Below are positions 52,176 through 60,338 of a DNA stretch of 64,000 bases, piece after piece. The DNA comes from Streptomyces sp. NBC_01197. GTDB lineage: Bacteria > Actinomycetota > Actinomycetes > Streptomycetales > Streptomycetaceae. The translations under genes were made by a program, and so were the position numbers. The notes under the pieces are model-generated. The model made no database searches, was not told where the DNA came from, and saw nothing but the letters and a program-made list of their open reading frames with translations. The first letter of the stretch is position 1. Each line of letters opens with the position of its first letter. Location of the stretch: contig NZ_CP108569.1 in assembly GCF_036010505.1 (NCBI RefSeq), forward strand, positions 3,297,001 through 3,361,000, written 5' to 3'.

Positions 52176-53300
52176 GTGACGAGTTCGCCCCGTACGGCGT
52201 ACACCCCCCTCACCCCCGTCTACCGGGCGGTCTTCTGCGATCTGCGCACCGACCGGGTGGTGGACGTACTGCCGCTGACGGAGACCAAGTTCGACGACTA
52301 CATCGGCAAGTCGGGATCGCTGTCGGCGAAGGTGCCGCTGCCGGACGCCGCGCTGGCGAGCCGGGCCCGCGCAGCGCTCGTGCCGGGCCGCACCGCGGTC
52401 TGGCTGGAGCGCGACGGTGACATCTGGTGGGGCGGGGTGCTGTGGACCTGCACCCCGTCCAGCGACGAACGCGGGCGAGTCCAGGCGGAGTTCCAGGCCG
52501 GCACCTTCGACTCGTACCTCGACCACCGCATTCTCGCGCAGGACGTCTCCTACACGGCGCTGGACCAGTTCGAGATCGCCCGGCTGCTGGTGGCGCATGC
52601 CCAGGAGCAGCCGGGCGGTGACATCGGGATCCAGCTCGGGCACGAGATGTCCGGGGTGGCACGGGACTGCGCCCTCGCCTACTCCTCACTCACCCGGATC
52701 CGTGAGCTGCTGGACCAACAGGCTCAGCTCGCCGACGGCTTCGAGTGGCGGGTGCACTGCTACCGGGACGCCGAGGGGCGTCGCGCCAAGCGGCTCCAGC
52801 TAGGCCACCCGACCATCACCAGCAGCTCCTTCGACATCGTCCTGGGCCACCCCGGCCAGGTCATCACCTACAGCCTGCCGGCCGACTCGACCGTGCAGGC
52901 CGATGTGTGGGTGGCGCGCGGCGACTCGCCCAACACGGACCAGTCGGAGGAGTCCCGGCCGCTCACTGTCTCCGTGGAGTCGCCCGGGGACCTGGCGGAC
53001 GGCTGGCCGCGTCTGGAGTCCACGTCGGACCACAGCGGGGTCACCGACGAGGCCACGCTGCGCTCCCTGGCCGGGGCGGAACTGGCCCGTCAGCGGATGC
53101 CGGAGGTGATCCCGGAGATCACCGTGCGTCTCGACGGCCGGATCAGTCCGGCGCTGCTGGGCGCGGGCATCCGGCTGCGGCTCCGCGACCTGTGGCACCA
53201 GGAGCCGCGGGACGAGCGGTACCGGATCGTCGGCATCGCGGTGGAGCCGCCGCAGCGCGCCAAGGCCGAGACGGCCACCCTCTATCTGGAAGGGGTATGA
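52176..53300 (+). CDS. Tail hub/tip protein (Tal-like, siphovirus Gp37-type)
   Basis: A 374-residue protein. The start (YRAVFCDLRTDRVVDVLPL, ETKFDDYIGKSGSLSAKVPL) matches the N-terminal domain of actinophage minor tail proteins that form the central hub; the remainder holds a beta-rich gp27-like fold (IRLRLRDLW, RYRIVGIAVEPPQ). GTG 52176 follows TGAGGAGG. No peptidase or lysozyme motif was seen. Confidence 0.7.
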   Translation: MTSSPRTAYTPLTPVYRAVFCDLRTDRVVDVLPLTETKFDDYIGKSGSLSAKVPLPDAALASRARAALVPGRTAVWLERDGDIWWGGVLWTCTPSSDERGRVQAEFQAGTFDSYLDHRILAQDVSYTALDQFEIARLLVAHAQEQPGGDIGIQLGHEMSGVARDCALAYSSLTRIRELLDQQAQLADGFEWRVHCYRDAEGRRAKRLQLGHPTITSSSFDIVLGHPGQVITYSLPADSTVQADVWVARGDSPNTDQSEESRPLTVSVESPGDLADGWPRLESTSDHSGVTDEATLRSLAGAELARQRMPEVIPEITVRLDGRISPALLGAGIRLRLRDLWHQEPRDERYRIVGIAVEPPQRAKAETATLYLEGV

Positions 53301-53303
53301 GAC

Positions 53304-54044
53304 ATGGCCACCATCCCCACCGATCTCCTGGACCGTATCCGGGACATCGAGCGCCGTATCCGCGGGCTGATGGCGAGCGCCAACAGCAGTCCGGCGATGA
53401 ACCAGGTCGGCAACGGCGACATCGTGGTCGGCGACCAGGGCCGGGTCCGCGTGCGGACCTCGCTGGGCGAGGATCTGCTGCTGGCCGGCCGGGTGCAGCC
53501 GGACCGGGACAGCGAGACCCAGCAGTACCAGCAGGGGCTCGAACTGCGGCGCGACGACGGGTCGCTGGCCCTCTCCCTGGTCACGGCCGACCCGGCGAAC
53601 TCCCCGGTGCAGGCGCTGCGGGTCCTCGACCACAAGGGCGACACAGTCCTGGCCACCGACTCGGCCGGCGGCCTGGCCCGCCCCTACCTGCCGTTCCCCA
53701 CCCCGGTGCCGGTGGGCACGGCGGGCTGGGAGACCACCGGCGCCACCGACTGGACAACGCTCTACGCGGGCCCCGGCTTCGCGCAGCACCCCAAGGTGTA
53801 CTGCGCGATCGATGTCTTCGGGACCGTGGGATCGGCTGTCCGGCTGCTGGTCAACGGTGAGGTGGTCGGGGCGGAACAGCCCCTCGCCGGGACCGCCGGG
53901 CAGGCGGTGACGCTGACCGTGACCCTGGTGGAGGACCTCCCCGCCTCCTTCGGCGACGAGCTGACCTTCGAGATCCAGGCGAAGGCGCCGGCCTCCGGCA
54001 CCGTCGCCTGCCTGCCGCGCGGGCTGTACGGGGTGCAGTCCTAG
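53304..54044 (+). CDS. Minor tail protein of unknown role
   Basis: A 246-residue protein. A short N-terminal helix (TDLLDRIRDIERRIRGLMAS) leads to strand-rich regions (GDIVVGDQGRVRVRTS, AVRLLVNGEVVGAEQPLAG). Position, length and composition fit a tip or fibre accessory. ATG 53304 is three bases after the previous stop, so they are coupled. Confidence 0.6.
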   Translation: MATIPTDLLDRIRDIERRIRGLMASANSSPAMNQVGNGDIVVGDQGRVRVRTSLGEDLLLAGRVQPDRDSETQQYQQGLELRRDDGSLALSLVTADPANSPVQALRVLDHKGDTVLATDSAGGLARPYLPFPTPVPVGTAGWETTGATDWTTLYAGPGFAQHPKVYCAIDVFGTVGSAVRLLVNGEVVGAEQPLAGTAGQAVTLTVTLVEDLPASFGDELTFEIQAKAPASGTVACLPRGLYGVQS

Positions 54045-54212
54045 GCCGAGTTGCCGTCCCTCCGTCCCGCTGCCCCATTTCCCGGGGCCGGCCGCCCCGC
54101 CCCGACGGAGACGGCCGGCCCGGCTCGTTCCCGTACACCCCGAACCCCCCACTGCGCCTGGCCCTTCCCGTACCCCCCGACCTCCCAGTCCCCCCGACCC
54201 ACCGGAGTTTCC

Positions 54213-55661
54213 GTGCTGCCCGAATCCATCCCGACCGTCCGGCTCACCGCCCAGTACCTCTCCCTCGACGGCCACCCGCTGAGCGGCAGCGTCGAGTTCC
54301 AGCCGCCGGCGCTGCTCACCCACTCCGAGGCCGACCTCTTCGTCGGCGGCCCTGCCACCGCGAACCTCGACACCGAGGGCCGTCTCGATGTGGTGCTCCC
54401 GGCCACCGACGCCGAGGGCTGGAACCCGTTCGGCTGGACGTACACCGTCACCGAGCGGCTCAACGGGGTCGGCAGGGCCCGTACGTACCACATCGCCCTG
54501 TCGGCCACCGTGCCGGAAGTCGACCTCGCCGACATCGCCCCCGCCGACCCGGCCGGCGCCCAGTACGTCACCGTGCCGGGGCCCGCCGGGCCGCAGGGCG
54601 AGCCGGGTCCCGTGGGGCCGGCCGGCCCGGTCCGCTCGGTCAACGGCCACACCGAGGCGGACATCATCCTGACCGCCGCCGAGGTCGGTGCGCTGGCTAC
54701 GTCAGCGGCCGGGCAGGCCGGCGGAGTCGCCCAACTCGACGCCGACGGAAAGGTTCCGCCGGCCCAGCTGCCGGACGGCACCGGCGATGGCGTGGCCTCC
54801 GTCAACGGGGAGACCGGCGCAGTCACCCTGACCGCCGCCGACCTGGGCGCACTGACCCAGGCCGCCGGCGACGCCCGGTACGTGGCGATCGGCGCCGCGC
54901 CCGTCCTCTCCGTCAACGGGCAGACCGGCACGGTCACCCTGACGGCCGCCGATCTGTCCGCCGTCTCCGCCGACCAGGCCGTCCTGCTCACCGGCAGCCA
55001 GACCATCGACGGCGCCAAGACGTTCTCCACGGTTCCCACGGTCACCGCCGACCCGGCCGGCGCCGACCAGCTGGTGCGCCGCTCCTACGTGGACCGCGTG
55101 GCCTCGTCCGGGACCTGGACGCCGGCCGCGCTGGGCTTCAAGTCCTGGGCGTACGACCCGGCGGCGTCCTCCGTGACCAGCCCCCAGTACTGCATCAACG
55201 GCACCGTCTACCTGGCCGGCGTACCGCTGACGACCGGCGCGACCATCACCAACGTGGTCTTCTACGTGCCCGGTTACGCGGGCGGCACCCTCGCCGCCAC
55301 GTCGTACGCCGGTCTGTACAACAGCTCCGGCACCCGGGTCGGCGTCACCGGAACCCTCGACAAGCTGATCCCCACGACCGGGGGCACCACCGTCGTCCTG
55401 AAACTGACCACGGCCTACGCCGCCGCCGCGGGCAACTACTGGGTGGCGCTGCTGGTCAACGGGCCCGACCCGAAGACCAACGGCCCCGCCTTCATGGTGG
55501 GCGCCAGCGTCGGCAACTACCCGGGCGGCAGCGCACGGATGCCCGGGGCGTTCGTCCGGCACGCGCGGCTCGCCGCTACCGGACAGACCTCACTGCCCGC
55601 CTCGTTCACCCCCTCAACCATCGTCGCGGACGCCAACGCCATCTGGGCCGCCGTCTCCTGA
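54213..55661 (+). CDS. Tail fibre protein with a collagen-like segment
   Basis: A 482-residue protein. A strand-rich N-terminal domain (1-110) is followed by a collagen-like Gly-x-y run (GPAGPQGEPGPVGPAGPV), then repeats of the form VNGxTGxVTLTAADLGAL (VNGETGAVTLTAADLGAL, VNGQTGTVTLTAADLSAV) and a C-terminal beta domain. These are standard in siphovirus receptor-binding fibres and suggest a trimer. GTG 54213 has GGAG 5-8 bases upstream. It is the likely adhesin. Confidence 0.82.
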   Translation: MLPESIPTVRLTAQYLSLDGHPLSGSVEFQPPALLTHSEADLFVGGPATANLDTEGRLDVVLPATDAEGWNPFGWTYTVTERLNGVGRARTYHIALSATVPEVDLADIAPADPAGAQYVTVPGPAGPQGEPGPVGPAGPVRSVNGHTEADIILTAAEVGALATSAAGQAGGVAQLDADGKVPPAQLPDGTGDGVASVNGETGAVTLTAADLGALTQAAGDARYVAIGAAPVLSVNGQTGTVTLTAADLSAVSADQAVLLTGSQTIDGAKTFSTVPTVTADPAGADQLVRRSYVDRVASSGTWTPAALGFKSWAYDPAASSVTSPQYCINGTVYLAGVPLTTGATITNVVFYVPGYAGGTLAATSYAGLYNSSGTRVGVTGTLDKLIPTTGGTTVVLKLTTAYAAAAGNYWVALLVNGPDPKTNGPAFMVGASVGNYPGGSARMPGAFVRHARLAATGQTSLPASFTPSTIVADANAIWAAVS

Positions 55662-55708
55662 CCTGTCTCCCAATTCCTGTCCGACTCCCACCACAAGGAG
55701 CGACCGTC

Positions 55709-56572
55709 ATGGCCACCCCGCTCACCGCCGACAGCCTGGTCGGCGCCCTGACCGCCGAAGGCGTCCGGATCGTCGAATACGGCGACTGGCGCAACCACAA
55801 CCGCAACGCGATGGGCGCCTGGGGCCCCGTCAACGGCGTCATCATCCACCACACCGTCACCTCCGGCACCGACAGCTCGGTAGCCCTCTGCTACGACGGC
55901 GACTCCGAACTGCCGGGCCCGCTCTGCCACGGCGTCATCGCCAAGGACGGCACCGTCCACCTGGTCGGCAACGGCCGTGCCAACCACGCCGGTTCGGGCG
56001 ATGCCGACGTACTGACCGCCGTCATCAACGAGACCGCGCTGCCGACGCCGGACGAGGACAACACCGACGGCAACGCCCGGTTCTACGGCTTCGAATGCGT
56101 CAACCTCGGGGACGGCTCCGACCCGTGGCCGGAGGCGCAGCTGGAGGCCATCGCCCGGGTGTCGGCCGCGATCTGCCGTGCGCACGGCTGGCACGCCCCC
56201 TCGGTCATCGGCCATCTGGAGTGGACCAGCCGGAAGATCGACCCGAAGGGCTTCAGCATGGCGTCGATGCGCAACCGAGTGGCCGCCCTGCTGGCCGGCT
56301 CGCCGGGTGCGGGCGCCACGCGCTATCAGCCGTTCCCGGGCAACGCCTGGTTCACCTCTGCGCCCCACTCCACGATCGTGGCCGCGATGGGCGGCCGGCT
56401 GGTCGCCGAGGGCTGCTCCGCCTACACCACCGGCCCGGGCCCGCAGTGGGGCGAGGCCGACCGCGCCTCGTACGCCAAGTGGCAGCAGAAACTCGGCTAC
56501 ACCGGTACCGACGCGGACGGCTGGCCGGGCGCCACCTCGTGGAACGCCCTGCAGGTCCCGTACACGGCCTGA
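55709..56572 (+). CDS. N-acetylmuramoyl-L-alanine amidase (endolysin 1)
   Basis: A 287-residue amidase_2-type lysin. Zinc ligands are H47 or H48 in VNGVIIHHTVTSGT and H95-region in GRANHAGSGD, with a second set near VIGHLEWTSRKIDP; a C-terminal domain (about 205-287: YQPFPGNAWF, AEGCSAY, YAKWQQKLGYTG, DADGWPGATSW) is the peptidoglycan-binding module common in Streptomyces lysins. No signal peptide, so a holin is needed. AAGGAG precedes the ATG. A close paralogue lies at 57412. Confidence 0.92.
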   Translation: MATPLTADSLVGALTAEGVRIVEYGDWRNHNRNAMGAWGPVNGVIIHHTVTSGTDSSVALCYDGDSELPGPLCHGVIAKDGTVHLVGNGRANHAGSGDADVLTAVINETALPTPDEDNTDGNARFYGFECVNLGDGSDPWPEAQLEAIARVSAAICRAHGWHAPSVIGHLEWTSRKIDPKGFSMASMRNRVAALLAGSPGAGATRYQPFPGNAWFTSAPHSTIVAAMGGRLVAEGCSAYTTGPGPQWGEADRASYAKWQQKLGYTGTDADGWPGATSWNALQVPYTA

Positions 56573-56697
56573 CGCCTGAAGTCCCGTACACCGCCGGGCC
56601 CTTGCAGACCCGTACATCACCTGCTCACTGCCGGGCGGGGCGCTTCTCCGTACCACCGCGCTCCGCCCGGCCGCACCAACGCGCGAAAGGCGCTCGC

Positions 56698-57060
56698 ATG
56701 ACCCAGACCACCATCCGCGCCCTGCGCACGGTCGTCCAGACCGCCGTGGGGATCGCCATCGCACTCCCCGCCCTCGTCAACAGCGGGACCCTGCCCCGCT
56801 CGCTGCCCTGGGTGGGAGCGGCCCTCACCGTCGCGGGCCTGCTGTCCCGCATGATGGCCGTTCCCTCGGTACAGTCCCTGCTCCCGGCGTGGCTGACGAC
56901 GTGCGACAGCGTTCCGGTGCCCGGGGCCCGGGACACCGGAGCCCCCGACCGGCACACGCCGGGGCCGGACGCGCCGCAGCCGGACACGTTGGACACCACC
57001 GACACCACCGACACCAGCACCGCACCGGCGCCCGCACCGGCCGCTCATGTCGTCGACTGA
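56698..57060 (+). CDS. Holin-like membrane protein
   Basis: A 120-residue protein with two hydrophobic segments near the N-terminus (VVQTAVGIAIALPALVN and LPWVGAALTVAGLLSRMM) and a long Thr/Asp/Pro-rich soluble tail. Size and place between two endolysins fit a holin. The end overlaps the next gene by 14 bases. Confidence 0.78.
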   Translation: MTQTTIRALRTVVQTAVGIAIALPALVNSGTLPRSLPWVGAALTVAGLLSRMMAVPSVQSLLPAWLTTCDSVPVPGARDTGAPDRHTPGPDAPQPDTLDTTDTTDTSTAPAPAPAAHVVD

Positions 57061-57310
57061 CGCGAACGACCCGGTCGCCATCGCCCGCGAACTGGAACGG
57101 CTCAGGGGAACCATGGAGGCGGGTTTCGCCCGCGCCGACGGTTCCCTGGCACTGCTGGTGCAGCGCAGCGACCAGACCGACCGGCAACTCGCCGACCACG
57201 AAAGCCGTCTCGACGCCCTGGAACGCGCCCGCTGGCCACTGGCCAGCGTCGGAGCCTTCACCGGTGTCGCGGTCGCCACCCTCACTCTGTGGGAGGTTCT
57301 GGCGCGCTGA
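57047..57310 (+). CDS. Small XhlA/holin-like protein with coiled coil and C-terminal helix
   Basis: An 87-residue protein. A coiled-coil-like helix (AIARELERLRGTMEAGFARA, then QTDRQLADHESRLDALERA) leads to one membrane helix at the C-terminus (LASVGAFTGVAVATLTLW). Haemolysin XhlA-like and holin-partner proteins have this plan. ATG 57047 lies inside the end of the holin gene, so the two are coupled. Confidence 0.72.
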   Translation: MSSTDANDPVAIARELERLRGTMEAGFARADGSLALLVQRSDQTDRQLADHESRLDALERARWPLASVGAFTGVAVATLTLWEVLAR

Positions 57311-57411
57311 CCGGCCGCCGCCGCGGGCCGCCACCGTCCTCCAGGGCGGCGGCGGCCCCCCGCGCGCCCCCTCTTCCCGCGATACTTTCCCGCCCCTCTG
57401 GAGGATTCCCG

Positions 57412-58305
57412 ATGGCCACTCCGCTCTCCGCCGACGCTCTCGTCGCGGCTCTGAAGAAGGAAGGCGTCACCGTCGTCGAACATGCCGGCTGGCGCACCCA
57501 CAACCGCAACTCGAAGGGCCCCTGGGGCCCGGTGAACGGCGTGATGATCCACCACACCGTCACCTCGGGCACCAGCGCCACCGTGGCACTCTGCTACAAC
57601 GGCCGGTCCGACCTGCCGGGACCGCTCTGCCACGGCGTCATCGCCAAGGACGGCCCCGTCCACCTGGTCGGCAACGGCCGCGCCAACCACGCGGGGCTTG
57701 GCGACAACGGCGTGCTGACCGCCGTCGTCGCCGAGAGACACACCCTGCCGGCCCCCAACCAGCAGAGCACCGACGGCAACACGCACTTCTACGGCTTCGA
57801 GTGCGAGAACCTCGGCAACGGCAAGGACCCCTGGCCGGAAGCGCAGCTCACTGCCATCACGAAGGCATCCGCAGCGATCTGCCGGGCCCACGGCTGGAGC
57901 GCCGCCTCTGTGATCGGGCACAAGGAGTGGACCAACACCAAGATCGACCCGGTCGGTTTCACGATGGCCTCCCTGCGCACCCGGATCGGCTCCCGCCTGG
58001 CGTCCGGCGCTTCCCCGGGACCCCCCACATCGGGCTCCTCCGGCCCAGGCACTGCCTACCAGCTGTTCCCGGGCGCCGACTGGTTCAAGAAGAGTCCGAA
58101 GTCAGCCATCGTGACCGCGATGGGCAGGCGTCTGGCGGCCGAGGGCTGCTCCGCCTACCGTTCGGGCCCGGGCCCCCAGTGGACCGACGCGGACCGCGCC
58201 TCGTATGCCAAGTGGCAGCGCAGGCTCGGCTACACCGGCACCGACGCGGACGGCTGGCCGGGCGCCACCTCCTGGAAGGCCCTGCGGGTCCCGGTGTCCT
58301 CGTGA
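57412..58305 (+). CDS. N-acetylmuramoyl-L-alanine amidase (endolysin 2)
   Basis: A 297-residue amidase_2-type protein clearly paralogous to 55709-56572: VNGVMIHHTVTSGT, GRANHAGLGDNGV, VIGHKEWTNTKIDP and the same C-terminal cell-wall module (LFPGADWF, AEGCSAY, YAKWQRRLGYTG). The linker is longer and Pro/Gly/Ser-rich. TGGAGG precedes the ATG at 57412. It is the last gene of the tail-lysis cluster; a hairpin terminator and a tRNA gene follow. Confidence 0.92.
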   Translation: MATPLSADALVAALKKEGVTVVEHAGWRTHNRNSKGPWGPVNGVMIHHTVTSGTSATVALCYNGRSDLPGPLCHGVIAKDGPVHLVGNGRANHAGLGDNGVLTAVVAERHTLPAPNQQSTDGNTHFYGFECENLGNGKDPWPEAQLTAITKASAAICRAHGWSAASVIGHKEWTNTKIDPVGFTMASLRTRIGSRLASGASPGPPTSGSSGPGTAYQLFPGADWFKKSPKSAIVTAMGRRLAAEGCSAYRSGPGPQWTDADRASYAKWQRRLGYTGTDADGWPGATSWKALRVPVSS

Positions 58306-58416
58306 GCAGCCAGCCATGAGCGGGCCGTGAGAGCCCGGGCGGAGCACGGCAGGGGCCGGGCCCTCGGTCCGGGCAGACGACCGCAGAGCCCGAAGCCACC
58401 CACCCCCGAGAAAAGC

Positions 58417-58455
58417 AAAAGCCCCAGGTCACGGCGAGTGAGTCCTGGGGCTTTT
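58417..58455. terminator. Bidirectional terminator between endolysin 2 and tRNA-Thr
   Basis: AAAAGCCCCAGG (58417-58428) and CCTGGGGCTTTT (58444-58455) form a perfect 12-bp stem with a T-tract on each strand, so it serves both the tail cluster (+) and the tRNA (-). Confidence 0.88.
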
Positions 58456-58459
58456 ACAG

Positions 58460-58533
58460 GGCCGCCTTCGGGATTCGAACCCGAGACCTACGCATTACGA
58501 GTGCGTTGCTCTGGCCAACTGAGCTAAGGCGGC
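58460..58533 (-). tRNA. tRNA-Thr (anticodon CGT)
   Basis: On the minus strand the gene runs from GCCGCCTTAGCTCAGTTGGC at the 5' end to TTCGAATCCCGAAGGCGGC. The 7-bp acceptor pairs perfectly; the anticodon loop is CTCGTAA (anticodon CGT, codon ACG); TTCGAAT is the T loop. CCA is not encoded. It abuts the phage-tail cluster on its 3' side, the usual place where phages integrate. Confidence 0.95.
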
Positions 58534-58630
58534 ACGCCGTCCTGACCATGGTGCGGTCAGCAGCGACGCCAAGTCTACACAGTTTCCGGGGGTGCTCCGG
58601 ACAGCCCCCGGGCGGGCCACTCCGTGCAGG

Positions 58631-60199
58631 TCAGGAGCACTCCTTGCCGTTCTTCGGCGGGGTGCCGTCCAGGAGGTACCTGTTGATCGCCGTGTCGATG
58701 CAGTCGCTGCCGCGGCCGTACGCGGTGTGGCCGTCGCCGTTGTAGGTGAGCAGCGTGCCGGAGTCGAGCTGGGCCGCCAGGGACTTCGCCCACTTGTACG
58801 GGGTCGCCGGGTCGCGGATCGTTCCGACCACCACGATCGGGGCCGCGCCCTTCGCCGTGATGCGGTGGGCAGTGCCGGTGGCGTGCAGCGGCCAGTACGA
58901 GCAGTTCAGGGCTGCCCAGGCGAAGCCCCTGCCGAAGACCGGGGACGCCTTCTCGAAGGACGGCAGCGCCTTGGTGACGGCTGTCGGGCCGTTGAAGGCG
59001 GGGGGCAGGTCCAGGCAGTTCACGGCGGAGTTGGCGAACATCAGGTTCGCGTACTTGCCCTTGCCGTCGCGCTCGTAGTACGAGTCGGACAGGGCGAGCA
59101 GGCCCGCACCGTCGCCTGCCATCGCGTGGGTGAGCGCGGTGCGCAGTTGGGGCCAGGACGTCTCGTCGTACATGGCCGAGATCACTCCGGTCGTGGCGAG
59201 TGACTCCCCCAGTTTGCGGCTCTGGCCGGTGGGCACCGGCTTGGCGTCCAGGCGGCGGAAGAAGGCCTCCAGCCGGTGTGAGGCGTCGGCGGTGGAGGTG
59301 GTGCCGAGCGGGCAGTCCTTGTGCTTGATGCAGTCGGCGGCGAAGGACTTGAAGGCGGTCTCGAAGCCTGCGGTCTGGTCGCGGTTCATCTGCAGCGACG
59401 AAAGCGACGGGTCCATCGCACCGTCCAGGACCAGCCGGCCGACCCGCTTCGGGAAGAGCCCCGCGTACGTCGCGCCGAGGAAGGTGCCGTACGAGGCGCC
59501 CACGTAGTTCAGCTTCTTGTCCGCGAGGATTCCGCGCAGGATGTCCATGTCACGGGCGGCGTCGACCGTGGACACATGCGGAAGGATCTTGGCCGAGTGC
59601 TTCTCGCAGCCCTGCGCGAAGTCCTTGAGTGATGTGGTGAGCTTCTTGGTCTCCCCCGAGTTGTCCGGGGTCTGGTCGACCTCCGTGTAGGCGTCCATCT
59701 GCTTGCCCGTAAGACATTCGACGGGCTGGCTGCGGGCCACGCCGCGCGGGTCCATGGCCACCATGTCGTAGCGGGCACGGACCGCAGCGGGGTAGCCGAT
59801 TCCCGCGTACCCCTGGAGGTAGTCGATCGCCGAGCCCCCCGGCCCGCCCGGGTTGACCAGCAGGGAGCCGATCCGCTTTCCGGGGCCTGTGGCCTTCTTG
59901 CGGGAGACGGCAAGCTTGATGTCGCCGTCCGATGGCTTGGCGTAGTCGAGCGGCACCTTCATCGTGGAGCACTGGAATCCGGGGGCGCCGCAGGAGCGCC
60001 ATGTCAGTTTCTGGCTGTAGTACTTGCTGAGATCCGCCGCCGGTGTGGACGTCTCAGCCCCGGCCTGGCCGGCGCCGGACGCCGATGCGCCGCCTTGCGA
60101 CGCGGTGGAGGCCGAGCCCCCCGGCGAACAGCCCGAAACAAGCAGACCGGCCATGGCCAGCACGGTGACCGGAGTGGAGAGCAGACGCCTGAAGTCCAT
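58631..60199 (-). CDS. Secreted alpha/beta hydrolase (tripeptidyl-aminopeptidase-like lipoprotein)
   Basis: A 522-residue lipoprotein (lipobox LVSGC near 21-25, then an Ala/Gly/Ser-rich linker). The alpha/beta hydrolase nucleophile Ser is in NYVGASYGTFLGA, Asp in VGTIRDPATPYKW, His in NGDGHTAYGRGSDC; the oxyanion region is NPGGPGGSA. The C-terminal TAP-like domain is present. It resembles the Slp/Tap peptidases that trim peptides outside the Streptomyces cell. Starts with ATG 60199. Confidence 0.9.
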   Translation of the reverse strand: MDFRRLLSTPVTVLAMAGLLVSGCSPGGSASTASQGGASASGAGQAGAETSTPAADLSKYYSQKLTWRSCGAPGFQCSTMKVPLDYAKPSDGDIKLAVSRKKATGPGKRIGSLLVNPGGPGGSAIDYLQGYAGIGYPAAVRARYDMVAMDPRGVARSQPVECLTGKQMDAYTEVDQTPDNSGETKKLTTSLKDFAQGCEKHSAKILPHVSTVDAARDMDILRGILADKKLNYVGASYGTFLGATYAGLFPKRVGRLVLDGAMDPSLSSLQMNRDQTAGFETAFKSFAADCIKHKDCPLGTTSTADASHRLEAFFRRLDAKPVPTGQSRKLGESLATTGVISAMYDETSWPQLRTALTHAMAGDGAGLLALSDSYYERDGKGKYANLMFANSAVNCLDLPPAFNGPTAVTKALPSFEKASPVFGRGFAWAALNCSYWPLHATGTAHRITAKGAAPIVVVGTIRDPATPYKWAKSLAAQLDSGTLLTYNGDGHTAYGRGSDCIDTAINRYLLDGTPPKNGKECS

Positions 60200-60338
60200 T
60201 CCCGGAGCCTAGTCCGGCCCCGGCGGAAGCCCCTCTTTTCCCGCCCGTACGAGTGAGCTGTCAATCCACGCCCACCGTCCCGGCGGGGTCGGCCCCGCTC
60301 GCCTGGCTCAGCCGTATCAGCCCGTGCCGCACCGTCCG

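Noticed and set aside
39297..58305. A complete, inducible prophage
   Set aside because: No integrase, terminase, portal, capsid, protease or replication gene is found on either strand; only tail, lysis and regulators are present.
42240..58305. A contractile injection system or R-type tailocin
   Set aside because: No sheath, no gp25/baseplate wedge, no AAA+ sheath ATPase and no spike protein; the gene order and the Dit/hub/fibre set are siphovirus-like.
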